Source: Xanthomonas translucens pv. cerealis (GTDB lineage Bacteria > Pseudomonadota > Gammaproteobacteria > Xanthomonadales > Xanthomonadaceae). From it: 64,000 nucleotides of DNA. Shown here piece by piece: positions 6,829 through 14,653 of this stretch. The DNA is taken from assembly GCF_006838285.1 (NCBI RefSeq), contig NZ_CP038228.1, positions 1,240,001 to 1,304,000 on the forward strand, written 5' to 3'. The position numbers and the translations under genes were made by a program. How positions within the stretch are numbered: the stretch's first letter is position 1; the number at the start of each line of letters is the position of its first letter. The notes beneath the pieces were generated by a model. The model was not told the origin of the DNA. It saw nothing but the letters and a program-made list of their open reading frames with translations, and ran no database searches.

Positions 6829-8361
6829 CTAGTTCTTCCACCCTGTTTTATTTTCAGAATGGGCACGGGTCGTCTTATTCTCTTCACGTCGCCTCTCCAT
6901 GTGACGAACCTGCTTAAACGAAATATTAAATTGCTTGGGCTGATAGGCTGGCAAATCGACGGGTGGGCCAAATTTTTCCAAGGCTTGCAACCGGGCTGGA
7001 ACCGTGGGCGGATCAACATAATGTTTCAGCCCAGGTGGGAGCGTCAGATCATGCCCTGTAATCTGCTGAGTGGTCATCACCGAAACGCCATGCTCATTGA
7101 TCAACGAGTTGGACAAGGTATGGCGGAAGCAATGGAAGCTTTTAAGTCGTTGCGTCAGTCCGCATTTTTTAGCATAGGTCCGGAATTGATCGCCCAATGC
7201 GTCCCCGTAGCCATGTTCACTGTGATACGGCAAATGTGGAAAAAGTCTCTCAAAACCTGCGGCCTTGACCTCATCGCGATAGATCAAAATTCCTGCTTCA
7301 ATCAATGCAGAGGGAAGCGGCACAAAGCGGGAAGAATGTGGATTTTTCAATCGCTGATCGGCTCGTGCTGCACGAATGTGGATGCCCCAACATCCTCCAA
7401 CTTGATCGAGATCATCCACATAAAGCTGTGCGACTTCATTAATGCGGGCGCCTGTGGTTAATCCCAACAAAGTGCCGAACCAGCGATGAGGATACTTCGA
7501 TGCCCACATTTTAAATTTTGAAGGCTCGAACAAGGCATTGAGTTCGTCTTTGGAAAATGGATTGCGACTCGGCTCATCGGTGGTTGCCTTTGACCGATTT
7601 ATAATTGCTTTGTGCGGTGCTTTGCTGATCAGATCTTCGCTGGCCAACGCATTAAAAAATGCAGCCAGACGGTCTCGATGCTTTTCCTTCGTGCGCATCC
7701 CAAGCTTGGCGTAATTGCCTTTTTTGGCTTTCCTCAAAATGTCAGCAGGAGCCAGTCCTGCAAATTCTGTCTTTTTACTCGCGTTGCTGGGGTAATGCTC
7801 GATGGCTTCCAAGAAGCTCCGCACATCATCGGCCTTGTAGTCTTCCACAGGCTTGTCGCCAACCAATGCAACGAACAAGCCCAGGCTGTATTCGGTGTCG
7901 AAGATGTTGGTCGCACTTCGACCGACTCGTTTCATCTCACTAACATAGATGGCTGCGCGTTCAGAAAATAACGGTCCGGCCTTCTTCCTCACTTCGGTGG
8001 AAGAGGGCAGCGGGAGATTTTTCAACGCTTCGAGCAGCCGAGCATGGTCTTCGGCCCCGTCAGCAGACAGTTCCATCCCACCCACCTTAATGGTGTAGGG
8101 CCGAGCTTCGTTGCCTTGCAATGCGGCCAAAGCCTGGCTCAGCAAATCGTCCTTCATGCTGCTTGCCCCCCGCCGCATCCGATCGAATGCTTCCGAGAGT
8201 GCCACAGCAGTTCGAGCTACGGCCAGTCGGGCAGCATCACCCAGGGACAAGCGAACGGGACGGACAAGGTAGCGCGAGCCAATGATGGCTTGCAGGTCGG
8301 TCGGGACGAAGAAGCGCACATAGAGCCCAGCAGGGCGGCGCAAAAAATAAGGCTTCGGCAC
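6829..8361 (-). CDS. int: Site-specific tyrosine integrase
   Basis: Phage/ICE-type integrase of 510 residues starting at a GTG (8361) with GAGG about 10 nt upstream. The C-terminal catalytic domain shows the full set: R306 (TTGARINEV), H410-x-x-R413 (FHCFRHT), H437 (TGHD) and nucleophile Y448 (LKHYVDPP). An N-terminal arm- and core-binding part precedes it. The tail after residue 455 is basic. It lies 108 bp from the 3' end of ssrA and points away from it, as expected for an integrase that uses the tmRNA gene as attB. Confidence 0.95.
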   Translation of the reverse strand: MPKPYFLRRPAGLYVRFFVPTDLQAIIGSRYLVRPVRLSLGDAARLAVARTAVALSEAFDRMRRGASSMKDDLLSQALAALQGNEARPYTIKVGGMELSADGAEDHARLLEALKNLPLPSSTEVRKKAGPLFSERAAIYVSEMKRVGRSATNIFDTEYSLGLFVALVGDKPVEDYKADDVRSFLEAIEHYPSNASKKTEFAGLAPADILRKAKKGNYAKLGMRTKEKHRDRLAAFFNALASEDLISKAPHKAIINRSKATTDEPSRNPFSKDELNALFEPSKFKMWASKYPHRWFGTLLGLTTGARINEVAQLYVDDLDQVGGCWGIHIRAARADQRLKNPHSSRFVPLPSALIEAGILIYRDEVKAAGFERLFPHLPYHSEHGYGDALGDQFRTYAKKCGLTQRLKSFHCFRHTLSNSLINEHGVSVMTTQQITGHDLTLPPGLKHYVDPPTVPARLQALEKFGPPVDLPAYQPKQFNISFKQVRHMERRREENKTTRAHSENKTGWKN

Positions 8362-8417
8362 GGGGTTTGATACCTCGTTTGATACCTAACGCAGGCTCAA
8401 ACTGAGCATCAAACCCC
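8362..8417. repeat. Repeats between integrase and ssrA, candidate arm sites
   Basis: Two direct copies of GTTTGATACCT lie at 8365-8375 and 8377-8387 (12-bp period). GGGGTTTGAT (8362-8371) is repeated in inverted form as ATCAAACCCC (8408-8417). They lie between the integrase start and the attachment site, where integrase arm-type or excisionase sites are usually found. The repeats are visible; binding is inferred. Confidence 0.5.
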
Positions 8418-8468
8418 GGGCCTAACCTTCGCGAAATCAAGCACTTACTGCTCTTTTCCGCGATCAAA

Positions 8469-8500
8469 TGGTGGAGGTGGGCGGAATCGAACCGCCGTCC
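8469..8500. other. Attachment site (ssrA end of the island)
   Basis: The 3' end of ssrA, including the T-loop GGTTCGATTCC and the CCA end, is intact here and marks the border between island and core DNA. The crossover core should be a direct repeat of part of this sequence at the other end, outside the window. Confidence 0.6.
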
Positions 8501-8820
8501 GAAGGCACTCCATCCCCGGCACTACATGCTTAGCTCATCGTTGGATCTCATCCCGGAACAGCACGATGTGCGAAGCGCATCCCGGGACCAGCCTGCTTCA
8601 TTTAGCCAATGGCTGACAGGCAGCCACCATCGGCGATTCCGTGATAATGACCCTACGTCGCGAGCACGGACACAAGCGATTTCGGGGCTAGGCCTTAAGC
8701 GGCCAGTGCGTAGTTGTCGTCGTTGGCAACTATAAGTTTGCTGCTGGATTTACGAGGAAAGCGGCCCCCTCGGCATGCGCCAAGCGATTTTGCAACCCCC
8801 GTCGAAACCAGTGCACCCCC
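8469..8820 (-). ncRNA. ssrA: tmRNA (transfer-messenger RNA)
   Basis: Read on the minus strand, the RNA begins GGGGGTGCACTGGTTTCGAC and ends with GGTTCGATTCC and CCACCA, the tRNA-like acceptor and T arm. The tag frame lies at 8695-8727 and encodes ANDDNYALAA followed by TAA. The length of about 352 nt is normal for a one-piece tmRNA. It rescues stalled ribosomes with SmpB, whose gene lies 3.3 kb away (12074-12577). The 3' end is the insertion site of the island. Confidence 0.97.
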
Positions 8821-8968
8821 GGGGAAAACGTAAAACGCTGACTTGCACAGTGTAGGGATCGGGGAGGGCAGTCACAAGCCTTGCGACGAAGGCAGCTTAA
8901 GCTGGCTTCACTCGGCACCGCCGCTACCGGCGTGTGCCGACGGATCTTCCCAGGCATGGAGCACCGCG

Positions 8969-11698
8969 ATGGCAACCAGGCAACAGCGTGCGCGCACCGG
9001 CGGGCCGGCGCAGAAGCGAGCGGCCGCAGCGGCATCGGCGGCAGCGCCAAAACCGACCGAGGCAGCAGTGCACGCCGGCCGGGTGCCTCCCGTGCGGCGA
9101 ACCGCTGCGGCGAAGCAGGCCAAGCCGAAGAAGGCGGTTGCGCTGCCGGCCCGGGCGAAGATTGCGGAAACGGCGGCCGCGCGGCCGAGCAAGCCAGCGC
9201 GGCGCATCGCGGCGAAGACAATGACTGGCGACAAACCCGGGACAGGCGCGCCTAAAGCGGCCAAGCCCAACACAGCAGAGCCGGAAGCTGCTGCCAGGCG
9301 TGTGCCGTCCTCTCATCGCAGCGCCGCCGCCGCGCGCGCGCGGGCGCCTGCGCGCACGACCCGGCCCAAGGCCACAGGTGAAGGTTCGTTGGCACAGGGG
9401 CGGGCGCGCACGGTCCTCTACCTCCATGGCATCGGCAACAAGCCGCCGGCCGAGGTGTTGCGCTGCCAGTGGGACCGCGCCTTGTTCGGTCGCGAGATGG
9501 GCGAGCGCACGCGCATGGCCTACTGGGTCAGCCGCGAGCGCTATCCGTCGCCGGAGCCGGGCGGTTGCCAGGATCAGGACCACGGCCCGGCGCTGAACCA
9601 GGCCGAGGAGCGGGTGCTCGGCGCGCTGGGCGTGTTGCCGCAGCTGGCCGATCTTCGCCAATTGGCCGATATGCTGGCCGGCAGCGACGCGGAGCGTGCG
9701 TGCCTGCAGCAGTTGTTGGACGAGGTGCAGGCCGCCGTGCCGGAGGCTGCCGGCCTGCACGCGCAGGGTCCGATCGATGTGCTGAACCGGATGCTGCTGA
9801 AGCTGATCTCCGCCGCGCTACTGCAGGACGTGCACGATTTCTTCTTCGTGCCGGCGCGGCGCGAGCAGATGCGCGAAGGCCTACTTCGACGCATGCGCGC
9901 CGGCGGCGGTCCGTTCGTGGTGGTCGCGCACAGCCAGGGCTCGCTGATCGCCTACGACGTGCTGCGCGAGTTCGAGGCCGAGGGTTGCGAGGTGTCGCTG
10001 TTGCTGACTCTGGGTTCGCCGCTGGGCCTGCCGGTGGTGCGCAGCATGTTCACGCAGTGGACCGGCACGCAGAAGTTGCCGTTCCCGGCCTGCGTGAAGC
10101 GCTGGGTCAACGTCGCCGAGCGGCGCGATCCGGTGGCGTTGGACGATGACCTGAGCGACGACATCGCCGATGCGCAGGGGCGCTTCCACAACATCGCCGG
10201 CGCGCGGATCAATCCGGATTGGCAGCGCAATCCGCATTCGGGCTCCGGCTATCTGTCCATCCTCGAGGTCCGCACCGAGGTGCGGCGTGCGGTGGGGGTC
10301 GGCTTCGACCAGCCGATCGCGCATCCGGTGCTGATCAAGGACCTGTCCGATCAGTTGGAGGCGCACGCGCCGGACTATCGCCACGAGGTGTTGATCGAAC
10401 TGGACCGCCTGCCGGACGCGCGCGAGCCGGCGCAGTTGAAGTGCGATCTGGTCGCGGTACTGCGCGAGCTGACCCAGGCGTCCACAGGATTGAAGGGCGA
10501 GGCGCTGGACGCGGCGATCGCGCTGGAGGACACGCTGCAGCGCTACGTGTCGGCGCGCCTGACCCGGTTCGAGATCGAAAGCCTGCGCGATCGCTGTCGC
10601 GGCCTGAGCCTGAAACGGCTGTGGCGCGACGCCGGCAAGCGCGCGCTGATCTACCAGTCGCGCAGCACCGTGCAGGCCGACGCGGTGCAGGTGGCGTACC
10701 GTGCGCTCGGCGCCGGCATCGGCTGGGCGGTGCTGGACAGCGGCATCGCCGCGGCGCATCCGCATTTCCAGCAGCCGGGCCTGGCCGAAACGGTGTTGGC
10801 GCAATGGGACTGCACCCAGCGCGGTCGCGCGCGCGAACTGCGCCGCCGCGACGGCGCCGGCTTCGCCGCGCTGGATGGCAATGGCCATGGCACCCACGTG
10901 GCCGGAATCATCGCCGGGCAGTGCGAGGCGCCGTTGCCCGGGGTGGCGCCGGCCACACCGCTGCGTTTCGCCGGCATGGCGCCGCAGGCGCGGCTGTACG
11001 GGCTGAAGGTGCTGGACGACGATGGCAACGGCCGCGATTCTTGGATCATCAAGGGCGTGCAGCAGGTCGCCGAGATCAACGAACGCGCCGGCGCGCTGGT
11101 CATCCACGGTGTCAACCTGAGCCTGGGCGGCTACTTCGACGCGGAGAGTTACGGCTGCGGCTTCACCCCTCTGTGCAACGAACTGCGCCGGCTATGGCGG
11201 CAGGGCGTGGTGGTGGTGATCGCGGCGGGCAACGACGGCCTGGCCTGGCTGGTGCAGAACGACGGGCAGGCCCATCCGTTGAACCTGGACTTGAGCATCG
11301 GCGATCCGGCCAATCTGGAGGAGGCGCTGGCGGTGGGTTCGGTGCACAAGAGCAGCCCGCACAGCTATGGCGTGTCGTATTTCTCCTCACGCGGGCCGAC
11401 CGCCGACGGCCGGCACAAGCCGGACCTGGTGGCGCCGGGAGAGAAGATCGTTTCGGCCCACCATCACTACGCCGCCGCCGACCCCAACACCTGGATGGTG
11501 GAGATGAGCGGCACCAGCATGGCGGCCGCGCACGTGTCCGGGCTGATCGCCGCGTTCCTGTCGGTGCGCCGCGAGTACATCGGCTTTCCGGACCGGGTCA
11601 AGCAACTGCTGCTCGACCAGTGCCTGGACCTGCAACGCGATCCGTACATGCAGGGTCGTGGGTTGCCGAGTCTGATGCGGATGTTGGGAGCGGCGTGA
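8969..11698 (+). CDS. Alpha/beta-hydrolase-like and S8 subtilase fusion protein
   Basis: The start at 8969 (MATRQQ) has GGAG at good spacing and gives 909 residues. Residues 1-145 are a low-complexity Ala/Lys/Arg/Pro tail without a signal peptide. Next comes a hydrolase-like part with LYLHGIGN (about 151-157) and VVAHSQGS (nucleophile S322), then LTLGSPLG. The C-terminal third is a subtilase with a complete triad: D590 (VLDSG), H640 (GNGHGTHVAG) and S850 (SGTSMAAAH), plus the oxyanion asparagine N755 (AAGN). It therefore looks like an active serine protease joined to an esterase-like domain. Lack of a leader suggests a cytoplasmic role or non-classical export. It stands alone between ssrA and smpB. 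Substrate is unknown. Confidence 0.85.
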   Translation: MATRQQRARTGGPAQKRAAAAASAAAPKPTEAAVHAGRVPPVRRTAAAKQAKPKKAVALPARAKIAETAAARPSKPARRIAAKTMTGDKPGTGAPKAAKPNTAEPEAAARRVPSSHRSAAAARARAPARTTRPKATGEGSLAQGRARTVLYLHGIGNKPPAEVLRCQWDRALFGREMGERTRMAYWVSRERYPSPEPGGCQDQDHGPALNQAEERVLGALGVLPQLADLRQLADMLAGSDAERACLQQLLDEVQAAVPEAAGLHAQGPIDVLNRMLLKLISAALLQDVHDFFFVPARREQMREGLLRRMRAGGGPFVVVAHSQGSLIAYDVLREFEAEGCEVSLLLTLGSPLGLPVVRSMFTQWTGTQKLPFPACVKRWVNVAERRDPVALDDDLSDDIADAQGRFHNIAGARINPDWQRNPHSGSGYLSILEVRTEVRRAVGVGFDQPIAHPVLIKDLSDQLEAHAPDYRHEVLIELDRLPDAREPAQLKCDLVAVLRELTQASTGLKGEALDAAIALEDTLQRYVSARLTRFEIESLRDRCRGLSLKRLWRDAGKRALIYQSRSTVQADAVQVAYRALGAGIGWAVLDSGIAAAHPHFQQPGLAETVLAQWDCTQRGRARELRRRDGAGFAALDGNGHGTHVAGIIAGQCEAPLPGVAPATPLRFAGMAPQARLYGLKVLDDDGNGRDSWIIKGVQQVAEINERAGALVIHGVNLSLGGYFDAESYGCGFTPLCNELRRLWRQGVVVVIAAGNDGLAWLVQNDGQAHPLNLDLSIGDPANLEEALAVGSVHKSSPHSYGVSYFSSRGPTADGRHKPDLVAPGEKIVSAHHHYAAADPNTWMVEMSGTSMAAAHVSGLIAAFLSVRREYIGFPDRVKQLLLDQCLDLQRDPYMQGRGLPSLMRMLGAA

Positions 11699-11716
11699 GG
11701 GTGTTGCCGAGGCTAG

Positions 11717-11893
11717 GACTTGGGACCGGGGACCAGGGAGAGTGGTCGCGAGTGCATTGCGTTTTTGCTTTTCTGTGGAGGGGCTTTAGCTCCAAAACGG
11801 CGAGCTGAAACTGTAAAAAAGCCGCTTTTTCCCCAAAAAACGTCTTTTTTATCAAATCGCTTGACAGCGATTTTCGCCCGGACACCATCCTGC
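11717..11893. repeat. Left arm and spacer of the GGGACC repeat element
   Basis: GGGACCGGGGACC (from 11725) is the inverted counterpart of the long array at 11894-12068. The spacer holds a REP-like hairpin GGGGCT-TT-AGCTCC (11780-11793) and two stretches rich in A and T runs (about 11814-11860) that could form a terminator-like structure. No gene is seen here. Confidence 0.6.
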
Positions 11894-12068
11894 GGTCCCC
11901 GGTCCCCGGTCCCCGGTCCCCGGTCCCCGGTCCCCGGTCCCCGGTCCCCGGTCCCCGGTCCCCGGTCCCCGGTCCCCGGTCCCCGGTCCCCGGTCCCCGG
12001 TCCCCGGTCCCCGGTCCCCGGTCCCCGGTCCCCGGTCCCCGGTCCCCGGTCCCCGGTCCCCGGTCCCC
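11894..12068. repeat. Perfect 7-bp tandem repeat, 25 copies of GGTCCCC
   Basis: The unit GGTCCCC is repeated 25 times without visible change (175 bp). It ends 5 bp before the smpB stop codon, on the downstream side of that gene. Reading frames through it (GPRSPVP or GDRGPGT in sevenfold cycles) are artefacts of the repeat. Such arrays are prone to slippage, so copy number probably varies between strains. Confidence 0.95.
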
Positions 12069-12073
12069 GAATC

Positions 12074-12577
12074 TCACGCGTTCTTGTTGTGGCGCCGCAT
12101 GATCCGCTGCTTGTCGCGGGCCCAGTCGCGGTCCTTGGCGGCGTCGCGCTTGTCGTGATCCTGCTTGCCCTTGGCCAGCGCGATCTCGAGCTTGATCTTG
12201 TTCTTGCTCCAGTACATCGCAGTGGGCACCAGGGTGTAGCCGTCGCGCTCGACGCGGCCGATCAGCTTGTCGATCTCGCTCCGGTGCAGCAGCAGCTTGC
12301 GTGTGCGGCGGTCGTCGGCGACCACGTGGGTGGAGGCCTGGATCAGCGGGGTGAACTGCGCGCCGAACAGGAACAGTTCGCCCTGGCGCACGAACGCGTA
12401 GCTCTCGCCGATGTTGGCGCGGCCGGCGCGGATCGACTTGACCTCCCAGCCCTGCAGGGCCAGGCCGGCTTCGTAGCGGTCCTCCAGGTGGTATTCGTGG
12501 CGCGCACGCTTGTTCAACGCGATGGTCTTGTTGGCCGTCGCGCCGTTTGCTTTATCCTTGGCGGGTTTCTTGCTCAT
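12074..12577 (-). CDS. smpB: SsrA-binding protein SmpB
   Basis: SmpB of 167 residues, beginning [12 protein letters not shown] at the ATG at 12577. Characteristic segments are [34 protein letters not shown], and the basic C-terminal tail ([20 protein letters not shown]) that enters the ribosomal decoding centre. It carries tmRNA (ssrA, 8469-8820) to stalled ribosomes. It is divergent from ratA, a conserved arrangement in many proteobacteria. Its 3' end lies 5 bp from the 25-copy GGTCCCC array, so any transcript reading past the stop enters that array. Confidence 0.97.
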   Translation of the reverse strand: MSKKPAKDKANGATANKTIALNKRARHEYHLEDRYEAGLALQGWEVKSIRAGRANIGESYAFVRQGELFLFGAQFTPLIQASTHVVADDRRTRKLLLHRSEIDKLIGRVERDGYTLVPTAMYWSKNKIKLEIALAKGKQDHDKRDAAKDRDWARDKQRIMRRHNKNA

Positions 12578-12637
12578 CTTGCTATTGTCTCCGATTCGGG
12601 GCCTCCCGAACGTCTTGGTCCACTTTCCCCGCACCGA

Positions 12638-13069
12638 ATGCCTATCATCCGCCGCAGCGCCCTGGTCGAACACCCCGCAACGCGCATGTTCGATCTGGTC
12701 AATGATGTCGCCGCCTACCCGCGCCGCTTCGCCTGGTGCGATGCGGCGCATGTGCTCGAACACAGCGACCAGCATCTGGTGGCGCGGCTGGACCTGGGCC
12801 TGGGTTCGTTCCGGACCTGGTTCACCACCGAAAACCGCCTGCATCGCCCCGACTGCATCGATATGCTGCTGCGCGACGGCCCGTTCAAGCGCCTGCAGGG
12901 GCAGTGGGAGTTCCAGGGCTTCAACGACCACGCCAGCAAGGTTAGCCTGATGCTGGACTTCGAACCTGCCTCGCGGCTGCTGGGGCCGGCGCTGGCGCTG
13001 GGGTTCCAGAGCCTGGCCGACCGCATGGTCAACGACTTCGTGCGCGTGGCCGACCGCGAAGACGCATGA
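12638..13069 (+). CDS. ratA: RatA/COQ10-type START-domain protein
   Basis: The protein of 143 residues begins [34 protein letters not shown], the signature of the polyketide-cyclase/START family that includes RatA and Coq10. Family members bind quinone-like lipids; E. coli RatA is also reported as a translation inhibitor. The gene is divergent from smpB and overlaps rnfH by 4 bp (ATGA), so the two are translationally coupled. Ubiquinone-related function is the safer assumption. Confidence 0.9.
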   Translation: MPIIRRSALVEHPATRMFDLVNDVAAYPRRFAWCDAAHVLEHSDQHLVARLDLGLGSFRTWFTTENRLHRPDCIDMLLRDGPFKRLQGQWEFQGFNDHASKVSLMLDFEPASRLLGPALALGFQSLADRMVNDFVRVADREDA

Positions 13070-13329
13070 GCGGGCTGCGGGTCGAGGTGGTGCTGGCCTG
13101 GCCGGAGCGCTTCGTCGCGCGCAGTCTGCACCTGCCCGAAGGCGCCACCGTCGCCGACGCGCTGGCGGCGGCCGCGCTGGCAGAGGCGGAGCAGGGCATG
13201 CCTTGCGCGATCCACGGCAGCGTCGTCGCACCGACCCAACTGTTGCACGATGGCGACCGGGTCGAACTGCTCAGGCCATTGCTGGCCGATCCGAAGGACG
13301 CCCGGCGGCGGCGCGCGAAACCGCGCTAG
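13066..13329 (+). CDS. rnfH: RnfH family (UPF0125) protein
   Basis: An 87-residue ubiquitin-like beta-grasp protein. It begins [16 protein letters not shown], has the conserved [11 protein letters not shown] and [15 protein letters not shown] segments and a basic tail. The start overlaps the ratA stop (ATGA), which is the usual ratA-rnfH arrangement. The precise function of the family is not established. Confidence 0.9.
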   Translation: MSGLRVEVVLAWPERFVARSLHLPEGATVADALAAAALAEAEQGMPCAIHGSVVAPTQLLHDGDRVELLRPLLADPKDARRRRAKPR

Positions 13330-13359
13330 CGCCGCCGGACCGGTCGCCGCTGCGCCGGT

Positions 13360-13758
13360 TTACTCGCTGCGGCGCTGCTTCTTCTTGTCCTTGGCCAGGT
13401 TGCGGCCGAACTGGCGCACGCTGTTCTTGGCCAGCTCCGAATCGTTTTCCGGAAAATAGTCGCCTTCCCAGCGGGTCACCGTGTCGTTGTCGAAATAGAC
13501 GACGAAATTCTTGATCTCGGTCCTGCCCAGTCGGTCGAGGCGCTCAGTCGAGGTGTAGTCCCAGCGCTGGGCATGGAACGGATCGGGGATCGACGGGGTG
13601 CCGAGCAGCGCGTTGACCTGCTGCTTGCTCTGCCCGACCTTGAGCTGATCGACGGCCGCCTGCTTGATCAGGTTGCCTTGGTAGATAGGCTGCTTGTAGA
13701 TGATCCCGCAGCCAGCGGTGGACAGGGCAACAGCGGCGACCAGCAAGAGATTGCGCAT
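13360..13758 (-). CDS. bamE: Outer membrane assembly lipoprotein BamE (OmlA/SmpA)
   Basis: The 132-residue lipoprotein has signal and lipobox MRNLLLVAAVALSTAGC. The mature domain shows the SmpA/OmlA fold pattern: YQGNLIKQAAVDQLKVGQSK, VNALLGTPSIPDPFHAQRWDYT, and the strand FVVYFDNDTVTRWEGDY. It is the small lipoprotein of the BAM complex that inserts beta-barrel proteins into the outer membrane. It is divergent from fur with about 100 bp between starts, an arrangement conserved in xanthomonads. The start at 13758 is the one giving a proper lipoprotein signal. Confidence 0.95.
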   Translation of the reverse strand: MRNLLLVAAVALSTAGCGIIYKQPIYQGNLIKQAAVDQLKVGQSKQQVNALLGTPSIPDPFHAQRWDYTSTERLDRLGRTEIKNFVVYFDNDTVTRWEGDYFPENDSELAKNSVRQFGRNLAKDKKKQRRSE

Positions 13759-13861
13759 CGGGGACAGTACTGAGGGAAATCGGGTCGATGATACACTCCC
13801 GCCGACCGCCGCGACCCACCCCGAGGCAGCTGGCGCTAAACCAGCTATGAACGGAGCCACC

Positions 13862-14284
13862 ATGGAATCCCACGATCTGCGCAAAGTCGGCCTGAAGGTC
13901 ACGCATCCCCGGATGCGCATCCTGGAGCTGCTCGAGCAGAAGTCGGCGCGTCACCACATGACTGCAGAAGAGATCTACCGCCAACTGCTTGACCATGGCG
14001 ACGAGATCGGCCTGGCCACGGTGTACCGCGTCCTTACCCAGTTCGAGGCGGCCGGGCTGGTGCTCAAGCACAATTTCGAAGGCGGCCAGGCGGTGTACGA
14101 GCTGGACCGCGGCGGCCACCACGACCACATGGTGGACGTGGATACCGGCAACGTCATCGAGTTCGAGAGCGCCGAGATCGAGGAACTGCAGCGCAAGATC
14201 GCCGCCGAGCATGGCTACGAGCTGGAAGAGCACTCGCTGGTGCTGTACGTGCGCAGCAAGCGCCCGAGCGCCAAGAAGGGCTGA
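13862..14284 (+). CDS. fur: Ferric uptake regulator Fur
   Basis: Fur of 140 residues, begun at MESHDLRKVGLKVTHPRMR. The winged-helix part (residues 1-80) includes MTAEEIYRQLLDHGDEIGLATVYRVLTQF. The metal site follows: GGHHDHMVDVDTGNVIEFE with its histidines and glutamates. The CxxC zinc motifs of some Fur proteins are absent, as in related xanthomonad Fur sequences. An in-frame ATG at 13847 would add five residues. It represses iron uptake genes when loaded with Fe(II). No classical Fur box was seen in the bamE-fur gap. Confidence 0.96.
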   Translation: MESHDLRKVGLKVTHPRMRILELLEQKSARHHMTAEEIYRQLLDHGDEIGLATVYRVLTQFEAAGLVLKHNFEGGQAVYELDRGGHHDHMVDVDTGNVIEFESAEIEELQRKIAAEHGYELEEHSLVLYVRSKRPSAKKG

Positions 14285-14653
14285 GCAGACTGGCATGGCG
14301 GCGGCATCGGCTTGATGGGTGCTGCGCTATGGGCAGTGGCGCTTGTCGCCGGTTGCCTGAGCTAGAGAAAGTTTCCGGATGGCCTCGGGTCATCGCTACG
14401 GTGCTGTTCACAGCCATCGCGTTCACCGTTTCGTGCGTCGCGACTGAAGTCGCTCCCACAAGGGGCGCTCACAGGGCTTGCGGCGAGCCGGTCGGGTGCA
14501 CTGTAGGAGGGGCTTTCAGCCCCGACCCGACCGATCCGAAGGCTGCAGGTTTCTCCTGCGCTCGTCATCGACGATGGCGCCAAGCCAAGCCGCTCCTGCA
14601 ACGGCGCAGCAGCACCTCCGCGACGCCGGGTCCTGGGTGCTGTTGGCGGCGTC
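14285..14653. repeat. Intergenic region with a pair of inverted REP hairpins
   Basis: No gene is seen between fur and recN. Two REP-like units face in opposite directions. The first, at 14437-14460, is GTCGCGACTGAAGTCGCTCCCAC, the reverse form of GTGGGAGCGACTTCAGTCGCGAC. The second, at 14503-14526, is GTAGGAGGGGCTTTCAGCC and following bases. A pair of this kind is what is called a REPIN in pseudomonads and stenotrophomonads. Confidence 0.75.

Larger units (their letters stand above)
1..8468. mobile_element. Integrative mobilizable element at ssrA (one end only)
   Basis: This AT-richer stretch abuts the 3' end of the tmRNA gene, a common target of tyrosine integrases. It holds an integrase beside the target (6829-8361, minus), a MobA/MobL relaxase (3915-5525) and mixed cargo. 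No type IV secretion or coupling genes are visible, so it is better described as mobilizable than as self-conjugative. More genes may lie left of position 1, where the second attachment site must be. Cargo includes two PD-(D/E)XK-like proteins and an XRE regulator, a composition often seen in defence-type cargo, but no known defence system is recognised. Confidence is high that this is an island and moderate that it is a complete mobilizable element. Confidence 0.85.

Noticed and set aside
11598..12077. Open frame of repeated GDRGPGT (and GPRSPVP on the other strand) across the 25-copy array
   Set aside because: A 7-bp unit without stops keeps all frames open; the protein repeat is a by-product and no start signal or domain is present.
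13759..13861. Fur box in the bamE-fur gap
   Set aside because: No GATAATGATAATCATTATC-like sequence could be found by eye.
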